Source of the DNA: Tubulanus polymorphus
Taxonomy: Eukaryota > Nemertea > Palaeonemertea > Tubulaniformes > Tubulanidae
Assembly (NCBI RefSeq): GCF_964204645.1
Contig: NC_134025.1
Span: 17,886,001 to 17,950,000 of the forward strand
Length of the DNA stretch: 64,000 nt
Reading direction: 5' to 3'
A model generated the notes under the pieces. It did no database searches, was not told where the DNA came from, and saw nothing but the letters and a program-made list of their open reading frames with translations. The stretch's first letter is position 1; each line of letters begins with the position of its first letter. Below are positions 20,472 through 30,657 of this stretch, in pieces. The position numbers and the translations under genes were made by a program.

Positions 20472-21719
20472 ATGAGTGGGAGTTATATCAATCCTTCTAA
20501 GAATCATAGAATATCTAATGCTATTAAAGCAGAAAGATCGCATCATATAATTACTCATAATCCTTCAAATATTAATCCCGATGAAACTTTATATGTTAGA
20601 ATTCCTAGATTAACACAAAATACTTTTTATGTTCCAAATAGTATTTATTTATCAGCCGATATAAAAGTAATTGGTCATGATAATAATTATGTTGTTGATA
20701 ATGTTGGGAGATATTTGATTAAAAAATTAACTATAAAGATTGGTCCAGAAACAGTTTTCTCATTAGATGATTATGATTTATTTATGCATTATAAAGATTT
20801 ATGGTTAACTAAAGCAAATAGAAATAATATGATATTTCAAGGCATCCAATCAGAAAACCAAAATAAATTAAGATCAGAAGCTAATAGCGCAATATTAACT
20901 AATGCTATAGATAAATTGATAAAAAGTATATATGGAAGCAAATATAAAATTCCATTAGACTTTGAATTGATAAATAACAATGCACCTTTATATAAATATG
21001 CAATTCAAGAAGACGTTATATTCGAAATAACATTTGCTCCTGTAAATGAAATTGTATTATCTAGCGTTGTTAAAGATATGAGTTATAAATTATCGAATAT
21101 ATGTTTAGAATATGACACAGTAACTGATGAAAATATTTCAAGTATAATTCAAACTCAATACAATCAAGGATTTTCATTATTATATGATTATATTGATGAA
21201 TTTAAAACTGTAACTATTAATGCAAATGATGAAATTATTAATGAGAATATTAACTTCCCAAGAAGATCTATTAAAGGTATATAATTATTTTTTACCATTG
21301 GAACATATACTAATGGCGCAATAAATGTTGATAATTATTATAATCCTGGAATAACAAAAGTAGAAATAACTATCGAAGGAATAGCAAATAAAATATTTTG
21401 TCAAGGAATGAGAATGATTGGTCAATGGCCAGAAATTAGAAAACATTATATGAATGAAAAAGTAAAATCATCTGAAAATTGTAACATTAATCAAATTGAT
21501 TATTATACCGGTAATAAATATGCATTATGGTTAGATTTTAGAACAACAGAGGATAATTCATTACATGGTTCTGGAAAAAAATTACAAAACACTAAAGATG
21601 GAATACAATTATTCATGACAAAGAAAAAAGGAAGCCTAAATTTCAAAATGCACATTTATATTATATCTGATGCGCAATTAAATATTGTAAATTCTCAATT
21701 AAATAGTGTTATGTATTAA
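20472..21719 (+). pseudogene. Maverick major capsid protein (B copy), one stop
   Basis: 415 codons in one frame with a single TAA at 21282-21284. It opens MSGSYINPSKNHR, and an early block reads HIITHNPSNINP. IYLSADIKV and KLTIKIGPETVFSLDDYDL follow. This pattern fits the double-jelly-roll major capsid family of animal Mavericks. The order coiled-coil protein, capsid, C2H2 protein is the same in F. It would form the icosahedral shell. T-run slippage or readthrough cannot be excluded, but decay is simpler. Confidence 0.8.
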
Positions 21720-21751
21720 AATTTTAACTTTAATAAAAATTTATTATATAA

Positions 21752-21988
21752 ATGCAAGGAGGTAAAGTATATAAACATATTCCATACATCGATACACATG
21801 AAAATAATGATGGTTTATATTATGTAATACCTTGTAATATAGCTTTGATATTTGATCCTATTTCCAAAATTTATAAAACTAAACTAATAGAAATCGATAA
21901 TAATAAAAGTGAAGTTGTTCATAATTTAAGTAATGTAATTGATAATAATGTAATACCTTCTACATCTAATATAGATTATACGTATTAA
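21752..21988 (+). pseudogene. Truncated form of the C2H2 protein gene next to the capsid (B copy)
   Basis: 78 codons matching the first ~75 of the 262-residue protein at 58158-58946, up to NVIPSTSN. The frame then runs into a TACGTATTAAA repeat and stops. About 1 kb present in F, including the zinc finger, is missing. Confidence 0.7.
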
Positions 21989-22020
21989 ATACGTATTAAA
22001 TACGTATTAGATACATAGGT
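21979..22020. repeat. Short TACGTATTAAA/TACGTATTAGA tandem repeat at the gene-array meeting point
   Basis: Three to four 12-bp units between convergent plus and minus genes of B. F has a longer array of related sequence (59249-59390) at the same position. Confidence 0.7.
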
Positions 22021-22030
22021 ATACAAATAG

Positions 22031-22636
22031 TTATTTTATAAATTTATATTCATATGGAAATTGTAATCTCAGTAATAATTTTGAACCTTTATTATTCTTT
22101 AATTTATTCATATATTCATCATGTAATTCAGTAGGTATAATTTGATTTTCTTCTAATGATTGATGCATAGATTTTTTATCTTTGTTATAAAATAAAACTA
22201 GAAATCTTATATTCTCCCTAAAGTCTTTAACAATTGAATTATATTTTTGATTTAAAACCCATGTTGTTATCCCAAAATGTCTTCCTGAGAAAGCTAAATA
22301 ACATAACTCACATAACTTTGAATCTTGTAAATTTGCGCAATCATCTATAATGAATAATGTATTTGATCCTTTATAAGTATCAATTGCTATTTTAATACAA
22401 TTATCTAAATTTTCTTTTACTGTTTTAGGATTTAATATAATAAACTTTTTTATCTTAACTATATCTCTATTATATGTTTTATTCATTTCATAAGTAGGAC
22501 AGAATAATATTATATTATCAAAATGATTCTTATAAATAGTTTCTAACAAGTCTAATATGAAATGTGTTTTACCACAGTTTGTTACACCAGTAACTAACAT
22601 ATTATGCGGTTAGAATATAAATAAATCTTTATTCAT
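22031..22636 (-). pseudogene. Packaging ATPase (B copy), early stop
   Basis: Same protein as 1724-2335. Walker A GVTNCGKT and Walker B TLFIIDDCAN are intact. The ninth codon is TAA in place of Glu, so only an internal Met start (22600) gives a long frame. Its start overlaps the integrase stop. Confidence 0.88.
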
Positions 22637-23718
22637 TTATTCTTTTAATTTTACTAGATAAAATCCATTCATTAAATTTATCATCGTATCCTTTATATTT
22701 CACCAAAGAATACTTTTTTCCTTTAAGAGTTTTTGTTTTCAATACTTTTTCTATTTTGTATTCTATTTCATCTGGATTTGGTACAAGTGATAATTCTTGT
22801 TCATAAAAATAACCTAATATTTCTTCATCTTTTATATCTTCTAGTTTATAAACAATAATTTAGTTAATATTATCTTTTTAATTTTAAATATTTCTTCTGT
22901 AAAATTAGGGGTATAACCTTTATAAAAGGTTTTTCTATATTTAGATATTCTAACGTGCTGTCCAATTTTAAATTTAGGTTCGCCGAAATCATGTGTAACA
23001 AACGCACCATATAAATTATTCCAAACTATTTCCGAATTATCTTCTTTTCTAGCTTGTATAGGTTTCATATTTATAGAACTATGTTTAGAATATTATAACC
23101 TTTCACTAAATCATCTAATACATCGATATATTTATATGTTTCATTAGCAGTAAAATATTTCCACATTCTAGTTTTCAATGTTTTATTAAATCTTTCTGTA
23201 ATAGATGCTTTTTTATCTGAATGTGTTGAAAAATAATCTACATCGTTATCAGATAATAGTTTTTTAAAATGTTTGTTATAAAATTCCTTACCTTCATCAA
23301 ATTGTATCTTATCTGGAATAGCTTCTTTAAATATTGATTTAAAAGCATTTGTAACTTCTATTCCAGTTTTATTTTGGATTGGAATTGACCATGCGTGTCG
23401 ACTGAATATGTCTATAACATTTAATATCCAGAAATATCCTTTGTTGTATTCCTCTAAGTTCTTCATGTCAATTAAATCTGCTTGCCATTGTTGATCGATA
23501 TATGAAACCATAACTTTTCTTGTTAAATAAATTTTATCCATTTTCTTGTGGATTTGATATGTTGGTTGATTTTGTAACCATGATTTTAATTCACTAGATT
23601 TTATATTACCATTTTCAATATCAGATTTAATTTTATTCCATAATTCTGAAACGTTAGAATATGATACTTCACTTTCTGGGTTATAATATAACTCTCTTAA
23701 ATATTGTTCTTTTTTCAT
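22629..23718 (-). pseudogene. Maverick integrase (B copy), broken
   Basis: The DD35E core is clear: WQADLIDMKN, FDEGKEFYNK and TERFNKTLK, followed by the conserved VTHDFGEPKFKIGQHVRIS and a C-terminal chromodomain-like segment (22640-22690). Frameshifts occur near 23085 and 22855. The N-terminal half to 23071 is intact. The stop overlaps the ATPase start by 8 nt. Confidence 0.9.
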
Positions 23719-23724
23719 CTTATT

Positions 23725-24099
23725 TTAATCCATTAATAATAATTTAGATTTAGTTTCAATGGCTTTATGATTTGACTTATTTTCTGGTATGATAGGTTTA
23801 TTGTCATTGGAATCATCTTTATCATCAGATTTGAATTTTGATTTATATATTACACCAGATAATATAAGAACTGTTACTAATCCAATTGTAATATATAATT
23901 TATAATTACTTCCAGCATTAGAAGAATCAGATGGATTATTATTTGAATTAATATCAGATGAAGTCTGTGACTCATTTATTTCAGTTAATTTCTTTTTCTT
24001 AGCTTTTTTTAATTCTGAAGAATCTTTTACCTAATTCTCTTGCCCATTTAATTTGTTTCTCGGATCTAGCCTTTTTCTTAACTCCATCACTCTACTCAT
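23725..24099 (-). pseudogene. Small membrane-protein gene (B copy), frameshifted
   Basis: Homologue of 162-644 with a single copy of the basic segment. An AGAG insertion right after ATGAGT and another frameshift near 24030 break it. The hydrophobic helix around 23840-23900 is still readable. Confidence 0.65.
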
Positions 24100-24705
24100 T
24101 TATTTTAGTTAATTTTTGTTCTGATTCATTTTCTGTTTCGCCGTTTGGTTGTCGTGCGGCGCCATCTGTTTCGTTCTTACCTGATTTATATTTATATTCC
24201 GAGGTTTGATATTCGAAAATGTTATGACACCAGTAGAAATAAATGTCGTAACCGATCCTAATTGAAATGAAGCATAACCAACCCATTTTTGTAATTCAGT
24301 CATAACTAAATAGTCATTTTTCAAATCACTATATAATTTATTTTCATCATCAATTGGCATTAACTGGTTACATAACTTAGAATAACATTTGACAATACCA
24401 TCTGAAATAGAATCATTTATTCTAGCTAATCTAGCTTCTTCATAAATCTTAAAATATTTTATTACTTTATCTGGTTTCATAGCATCTAATTCTTGAAATG
24501 TAATTATTTTCCCGATAAACTGATTACATTTCCCGCCAGCAATTAATAATTCTAGATGATGCTTACAATATAAATAGTATTCATAATCTTTATTACAATT
24601 AACTTGAGCACAATTAGTTACAACTGTATCTTTATTATCACTTATACCCAAATCATCTAATGTCTTTTCAATATCAATACTTTTCTTATTAGATTTCTTT
24701 GACAT
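24092..24705 (-). pseudogene. Unknown Maverick protein with Cys/His pairs and a hydrophobic segment (B copy)
   Basis: About 204 codons. The N-terminus is charged with KKSNKK, then CAQVNCNKDYEYYLYCKHH, which could bind a metal. A helical middle follows, then a hydrophobic segment (LGSVTTFISTGVITF) and an acidic tail. A frameshift near 24200 shifts the tail into the frame ending at 24092. Its end overlaps the next gene's start. Function unknown. Confidence 0.6.
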
Positions 24706-24953
24706 TTATATTAGAGAAAAAAAGCAAAAAAAATATTATAAGTATTCTTCAAATGATGCCAGTATCTCTTTAGATTAATACTAGCTTAGTTAAAGGTAAA
24801 GAATTTTAGTATTAGTTATTGTTTTTTAGTATTTTTTATTTGCGATATAAAGTATTCTTTTTTTAAAAAGAAAATATTAAAAATATAATAGAATTCACTA
24901 GCTAAGTGAAGTTATTGTTTTTTTAATATTTTTTATTTAAAATCTATTATTCT
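24706..24953. other. AT-rich spacer between HNH gene and the next Maverick gene
   Basis: No coding signal. It has T-runs and a partial inverted repeat (TTAGTATTAGTTATTG and relatives) that is better preserved at 62148-62240 in F. It could be a promoter or terminator. Confidence 0.4.
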
Positions 24954-25621
24954 TTAACCACTAATTAAAGACTCAACGTATTGTTCATTATTTGGATCAT
25001 TGTTCCATTGATCAATAAATTTCTTTGCCTTTGTTAACTGTTCTAAATATTACTGTAAATCTAGTTTATTAGATTTAATTATGTTTTCCTTCTTTTCTAA
25101 AGGTCTTAGATTCTTCCAATTCCAAATAAGTTTTTTATTGTATTCATCATTCATGTCAAATTTAGAAATCGTAACGTATGATCAATATGAAAGTATTCAC
25201 CATAATTATTTATATTCATTTTATCATCGAATTGAAATATAATCCATGATTTGAGAAATTCATCTGAACAACCCAATAAATTAGATAGTGTTTCTGAATG
25301 TGTTTCTTTGTTGAATAATTGTGTTAATCTAGTCCTTAAGCATTGTTTCAATCTAAAATTAAGATCTGTTTGATATCTTACTCTCATATATTCTGCCATA
25401 TAATAATTATAATGTTCTATATTATCTTCTCGATATTGTTTGGTATATAGTTTAGTGCAAGTTTTACAGCAATATTGAAAACCATCTTTGCTAATCTTAC
25501 GCTTATTAAATTCTATTATAGCTAATTTATCTATATCACATTTAGAACACTTCTTGTAGTATATGTTTATGACACCAGTGTTATTTGTAATATTGATAGT
25601 TTGTGGTTGTTCTGATTGCAT
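24954..25621 (-). pseudogene. HNH endonuclease (B copy), frameshifted
   Basis: Homologue of the intact 62294-62953 gene. The N-terminus has CSKC and CCKTC pairs (treble-clef zinc site). The HNH core begins HIDHT, but a one-base loss there causes a frameshift at ~25165. A TAA near 25050 adds a second break. Confidence 0.8.
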
Positions 25622-25644
25622 TTATTATACATATTTTTTTACTA

Positions 25645-26147
25645 AATTGATTTTAGAAGTTCAATGATTTATATCATGTATTATTTCAATCACACTTTAC
25701 TAACACTTTTAATGTTTAAAAATCTAACTCACACAAATATGAATATTGAAATAATGTTGTAAATATATACTTTTATATTGAATAATCTATCAATTTAAAT
25801 GTTATTCATTTACAAGAATATTTTAAGAGTAATAGGGGTAATAGGCTTTCAGGTTAAAGGTTGAATGGTCGAGTTCATTAAAAACAAATATTAAAAGTAA
25901 TTTAAAACTATAATATATTTTCATAACCGTGTGTATTTCAGTTTAATAATAGAATAATTATTATTATTAAAATATATTTGATTATACGCTTTTTAAATTA
26001 TTGATATCTTAGAATAAATATTTAGTTATAATATAAAATACACACGGTTATGAAAACATATTATAGTTTTAAATTACTTTTAATATTTGTTTTTTAATGA
26101 GCTCGACCGTTCGACCTTTGGCCTGAAAGCCTATTACCCCTATTACT
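25645..26147 (-). repeat. Right terminal inverted repeat of Maverick B
   Basis: Reverse complement of 11264-11766. The outer 320 bp (25828-26147) is a palindrome opening with AGTAATAGGGGTAATAGGC. It ends in CT before AATGTA. Confidence 0.92.
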
Positions 26148-26153
26148 AATGTA
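26148..26153. repeat. Right target-site duplication of Maverick B (AATGTA)
   Basis: Matches 11258-11263 exactly. This fixes the element boundaries. Confidence 0.95.
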
Positions 26154-26348
26154 GACAACCCATTGACATGATTCATTTCACTTCATCGAACAATACACAA
26201 TACACAATTGCCATTCAACAACAATAAAAAGGGAGCCGAGTTTATTGTCACCTAGTTCCTTTCTTGTTGCTTATGTCATTGTTCAAAATGACAATACATG
26301 TACTTTAGCCTATATCAAACGTTTTATTGAATTAAAACCTAAAATTAC

Positions 26349-26538
26349 CTTCAAGTGAAGTAGATAAGTAATCGACTTTTTCAAAATGCTCTCCACAAAC
26401 AGTTGACCAACGTGAAGGCGACCAATTATGTTCCCCTCGCTTCACTGCCTGTGTCCATTTATTTCTCATAGTTTCGTCTCGCGGAAATAAATGTCCACCC
26501 TTATTTGAGCACAGTGGTACACAGCATTGGCCTGGCAT
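26349..26538 (-). pseudogene. ISL2EU transposase exon 1: N-terminal THAP zinc finger
   Basis: It starts MPGQCCVPLC, and a later VCGEHF completes the C2CH THAP signature. A GT donor follows at 26347-26348 after ...TSLEG. Its phase fits the exon 2 acceptor at 11211, giving EGGAMVNKILKKDAVPHIF (a complete THAP end). The intron was ~250 bp before Maverick B entered it. The exon itself is undamaged. Confidence 0.85.
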
Positions 26539-26889
26539 AACTGGGTCGTATAACTGTTTTCTGTAGTAACTTCCGGGTTAGGCTGTCCGACTGTTGAGCG
26601 CGCCATCTATTGAGATACGTGGTGCATCGTAGTCCTCATTGGCTGCGGGAGATCAGCCAACTGCGGGGAGCATTTATTTTACAATAATTTCACTATCTAC
26701 AACGGCCTTCTAGCCGTTTTATGAAACAAAATGCTCCTGGAAATTTCTTTAAAAATCGCTACAAATTCGCCGATTTCTCTGAAATGAACGCGATATTGAA
26801 AATTCCATTTCCAACAGATTTTAGCCGCATGATCAAGCTACATTTTGCACATAAAGATAGTAGCAAGCATGACTTCGTGTCTAAGTTCC

Positions 26890-27264
26890 TAAAATCCAAA
26901 TTATTTCATATTTCTGTTGTTCTTTACTTGGGGTATAATAATCTGATAATTTAGGTTTGTATAGATGTAATTTTTCTTTATTGGTTACCGCGTTATATAA
27001 ACTCATTGCATCATCGACTGATTGAAAATCTCTATGTGAAATCTTCTGATCATATAATTCTTTATTGATGTAATCCATATAGTTTTGTCTCTTTTCTCTG
27101 TATTCTTCTGCAGCTTTATTATATTTTTCTAATGCTAAGTTATGTCTTTTTTGTTCTGATAATGAACCATTTTTATCAATATGCTTAAATAAATAACCAC
27201 CACCAGTAAATGCTAAAGCGTTAACAATTGCCGATCCTATAATAGTTATAATTGCAGAAGCCAT
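26890..27264 (-). pseudogene. Two-span membrane protein (C copy), C-terminus cut
   Basis: Homologue of 17426-17839 with the four residues (SEQK) missing from B. It is intact until the fragment edge, where the C-terminal helix is lost after IIWILG. Confidence 0.7.
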
Positions 27265-27288
27265 TTATTTAGTAAAATAATTACGCAT

Positions 27289-27511
27289 TTATAAAGGAGG
27301 AATATATTTTTGTTCTTCCAAATAATCAATAGTTAAATTAGATAAAGTAACTGCTAATGTTAATTTTAAAATATCATTTATATCAAATCTCTCAACATTA
27401 ACAATTCCCATTTTAAATACTTTTTTTAGATAAAATTGAATAACCAACAGTTCCAACTGATAGTAAGGCTCCATTATATAATCCAGTTATTATCCACTTA
27501 TTATCACTCAT
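27289..27511 (-). pseudogene. Small two-span membrane protein (C copy), frameshifted
   Basis: Homologue of 17180-17401. One extra A in an A-run near 27430 shifts the frame. Both hydrophobic helices remain readable. Confidence 0.65.
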
Positions 27512-27514
27512 TTA

Positions 27515-27866
27515 TTAATCAAAAAAATTACTATCTTCAAAATATTTAGTTATCTTAGTGATGATTATTTCCACATTTATAGTATTATTAGTTTCATTTG
27601 TATATATTTCAATTATTATTTTTTTAATATCATCGATGATAAAATTTTCATCTAATTCATAAAATCTTAAAGATTCTCTAATTAAATTAGTAATCTTTTC
27701 TACATTTAAACTTTCTTTACCTATTGTTGTTTCATACTCAAATGTAGTTTCATTAGAAAATGTAATATTTTTAATATGTGTATTTACATCAGTAATGTTA
27801 AATTTCATTTTTATCACGTTTAAAATCAAATCCAAAACAAATACTTGGTCCAACAGTTATATTCAT
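27515..27866 (-). pseudogene. Small Maverick protein (C copy), frameshifted near its start
   Basis: It starts with the conserved MNITVGPSICFGFDF, then a frameshift near 27810. The remaining ~100 codons are open and end FEDSNFFD. It is Asn/Ile/Lys-rich and acidic at the end. No recognised domain. It always lies between penton and the first two-span protein. Confidence 0.6.
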
Positions 27867-27882
27867 TTATATATCAAAAAAT

Positions 27883-28670
27883 CTACTCTTTACATCTTAT
27901 AACTAATTCATAAATTACAGGAAAGTTATTCAAATCAATTAAATATCCATTGTGATTTCTTACTTCTAATTTAAAATTATTGAAATGTGAAATACAAGGT
28001 TTCAAATCACATTCTGTTAAATTATAATTTATTTGCGTTCCAAATTGTTTAACATTTTTTAATGGTAAAATATTTAATATACTAGAATTACAAGTTATAT
28101 CTTTCGTTGCTTCAAATGTCTTTGTAGGATCAAATGAATTGCAATAAATATAAAAGTGTGTAAAAGGCATTAAATTTGATCTACCTTCTATGTTTGCTCT
28201 AACAATCATTTTATCTGGAGGAATTCCTAACAGTTTAGCTAAGGGTTTTTTTTAACCCCGAAAGCATATTTTTTTAATCCCTAAATCATTTTTAATTTCA
28301 TCATTTAACTTTATTTTAATTTTATTAGAACTCTCACTTTTTATGAATCTAATATTAAATTTAGAATCACCTCTAATTTGTATTCGTGCTTTTCTATTAA
28401 TTTCTTGAGCTAATGTTTCTAAATTATATAATCCTGGTGTTAGCATAAGATGAACCCATTTATGATAACTTTAAAAAAAATTAAAAAGGCTCTATGTTCA
28501 TCAGTTTTATCTGATACATTATAAAAAGAGTTACATAAACTTATATTTACTAATTTCAAATCTACACAATTCTTAAATTCTCTATCTAATTTTACTAATA
28601 AATTATGTGATTTATAATTTGTAAGTCTTCTAGAATCAACAAATATTCTGTATTCTTTTAAATCTACCAT
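27883..28670 (-). pseudogene. Penton-like minor capsid protein (C copy), broken
   Basis: Three readable blocks: MVDLKEYRIFVD to NISLCNSFYN (28500-28670), GLYNLETLAQEIN onward (28252-28446), and THFYIYCNSFDPT to the VIRCKE end (27883-28209). Frameshifts near 28480 and 28250 separate them. This copy retains the natural C-terminus that B lost. Confidence 0.65.
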
Positions 28671-28738
28671 TATTTATAACATAAAAAAATTACTGCTCAT
28701 CACTAAAAATTAATTTTAATAAAATTTTTCCTAAATAA

Positions 28739-30052
28739 ATGGATGAGAAGATAGGATGTGAAATTTGTGGTGAACTTCTAAGAAAAAGTAATATGGCTCG
28801 ACATATGAAAAAACACGATAAAAATTATAAACCCCCTAAACTAAACTGCCCAAATTGTAATAAATTATTCTCAAGAAATTATGTTAAAAAACATTCCGAG
28901 AAGTGTAAAATTAATGACACAACGGTTGATAGTAACGAAAGTAATAGTAATTCTGTTCAAACTGAACCTGAAATTATTTGGAAAAGACCTTTCTTATTCT
29001 ATGATAAGGATGATATAAAAGATCATTTCTGTGAGCATTGTCGAATAAAATATTGCCCTGAAAATATAGAAGATTGGGAGAATCATCAATTTCGTAAACT
29101 ACATATAGATAAAATTTCTAATAAATTTGAAACAGAATTCAATGAAAGAAAAAATAGTTTATTAGAAAAAATAAAATATGAGAAAACGTTACCAGATAAT
29201 AAAGAAACAGTTGAAAAGTTAGATAAACAATATAATGAATTAGTAAGAAAAACATATTATTGTAAATATTGTAAATTGATTATTACAACAAGTAATTTAA
29301 ATCTACATAATAGAACAATAAAACATAAAGAAAACGTAAGAAAATACCAAGAGCTTAATGAAGATATATTACCAAGCTATGATAGACCAAAATGCCCACA
29401 ATGTATTTATAGGTATTTAATTCAACAAGGTCCTGTGATATTTTGTAATGAATGTGGATGGCAAAAGAATTTATGGGGTGATGAAAATTAGAGATATTCT
29501 TATAGAACCAAAATTAAAATATCTAGATGAAATATTTAATATATTTCCTATGGAAGATCATACACCAGAATATAAGCAATGGCTTGAAAAAATGAAAATG
29601 ATAGAAAATAAAAATGTTGAAATAACTAAAAAAGATATTATAAAAACAATTATTCCGTCAACATTTAACACACAAGAAAAGAAAATGTATTTATATCTAT
29701 TATTTAACGATTATTATAAAAAACCTAAATTAACAGAAGAAGATATGGAAAATATAAAAGAAACATTCACAAACATATTAAAATATTATGTGGATTATAG
29801 AATAACAGATTCAATTAATTATGAATTCTTTTTAAATAAGATTGTAAATTTTTCAAACATCGATATTATAATTCCATTTGATGAATTAACGAACAAAAAG
29901 AAACAAAGAGAGCGAGATGAAATGTGGCACAATATAGAACTTTGAATGAGAAAAATGAAATGAAAGAACCTAAACAAATCATACAAAAACAATTAAATGA
30001 AAAAGAAGAAACCAGTAGTGATTTCGAGTTTGATGATATTGATCCATTTTAA
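28739..30052 (+). pseudogene. C2H2 zinc-finger protein gene specific to the intein-bearing Maverick subfamily (C copy)
   Basis: Starts MDEKIGCEICG. Fingers or Cys pairs: CEICGELLRKSNMARHMKKH, CPNCNKLFSRNYVKKHSEKC, a CEHC..H module, and CKYCKLIITTSNLNLHNRT. A final CPQC..CNEC treble-clef-like pair lies near codon 235. After a frameshift near 29480 the frame continues with a helical region (to 29945), then a second frameshift and an acidic DFEFDDID tail. It runs opposite to the polymerase and penton genes and its stop overlaps the polymerase stop by 3-4 nt. B and F have no gene here. Possibly a DNA-binding regulator; function unknown. Confidence 0.7.
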
Positions 30053-30657
30053 TAACCATAAGGTAATGTTTTTATACCATCATCTAAAATATGCCTTTTA
30101 TCATCAAATGGATTCAAACTAGTTTTTTCAACTTCATTAATGTACATATCGTGATCTTCTGATCTTGAACAATTCATTTTATGTTTCATTACAAATGAGT
30201 TATATAAACACTTTATATAATCTTGAAATTCTATATGTTTATCAACCACATGTTTTGTTATTCCTTTTAACTTTTTAGCTTCATGATCTTTTGTTCTATA
30301 ACTATACATTTTACTTCTTATCCCAACAAATTCAATCATTTCATCACCCCCTAGTTCATCTTTAAATTTACCAGGAATCTTTTTATTATCATTGCTAAAT
30401 AGTTCATGATCTTTGGGATAATAGCTAAAATCAAAATGATGTTTTAATGTTTTTAAGTCTTTTGTTATATCATTTGTCTTGATTTTTAGTATGTAACTGT
30501 CGGTATTTTTTTGGATTAATGGGAACCCAGAATTGAATGTTCCATCATCTGTTGATAAATCATAAACATAGTCAGTTGGGTTATATATTTCAAATAAATC
30601 TTTAACTTCTTCTGTTAATTCTTTTTCTATATGCCTTAAATTAAAACAATTTGGAAA
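30049..30657 (-). pseudogene. DNA polymerase B C-terminus with C-terminal intein remnant (C copy)
   Basis: The frame is open from 30657 down to the stop at 30049. The first ~51 codons (30505-30657) match the C-terminal part of an intein: VYDLSTDDGTFNSG, then FPLIQKN. The polymerase resumes directly with TDSYILKIK, followed by IEFVGIRSKMYSYRTKDHE and the end YGY. The N-terminal part of the intein and the rest of the polymerase are lost at an inverted junction with D. Confidence 0.85.

Larger units (their letters stand above)
11264..26147 (+). mobile_element. Maverick/Polinton copy B, complete, 14,884 bp
   Basis: It starts with AG and ends with CT, has ~500-bp terminal inverted repeats, and is flanked by AATGTA on both sides. 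Genes run from polymerase to the C2H2 gene on plus, and from HNH nuclease to ATPase on minus, meeting near 22000. Compared with F it has deletions in the penton gene, in the gene at 18267 and in the C2H2 gene, plus many stops. It is therefore a defective but structurally complete insertion. Confidence 0.95.
26148..26889. mobile_element. ISL2EU-type transposon, right portion
   Basis: It carries intron 1 remainder (26154-26348), the THAP exon and ~350 bp of upstream DNA (26539-26889) with no coding signal that I trust. The outer end is taken as the point where Maverick C homology begins. Confidence 0.6.
26890..30657 (-). mobile_element. Maverick fragment C (intein-bearing subfamily), inverted
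   Basis: On the minus strand, from high to low coordinate: polymerase C-terminus, penton, three small genes. A plus-strand C2H2 gene is wedged between polymerase and penton. It is cut at 26890 inside the coiled two-span protein gene, and at ~30657 inside an intein. No terminal repeats are present. Confidence 0.85.

Noticed and set aside
21282-21284. Programmed readthrough or frameshift in the capsid gene
   Set aside because: B has a stop and F an extra T near the same T-run, but other genes in both copies are equally damaged, so random decay is the simpler account.
26721-26954. 77-codon plus-strand frame upstream of the THAP exon
   Set aside because: It runs across the junction into antisense Maverick C sequence and has no signature.
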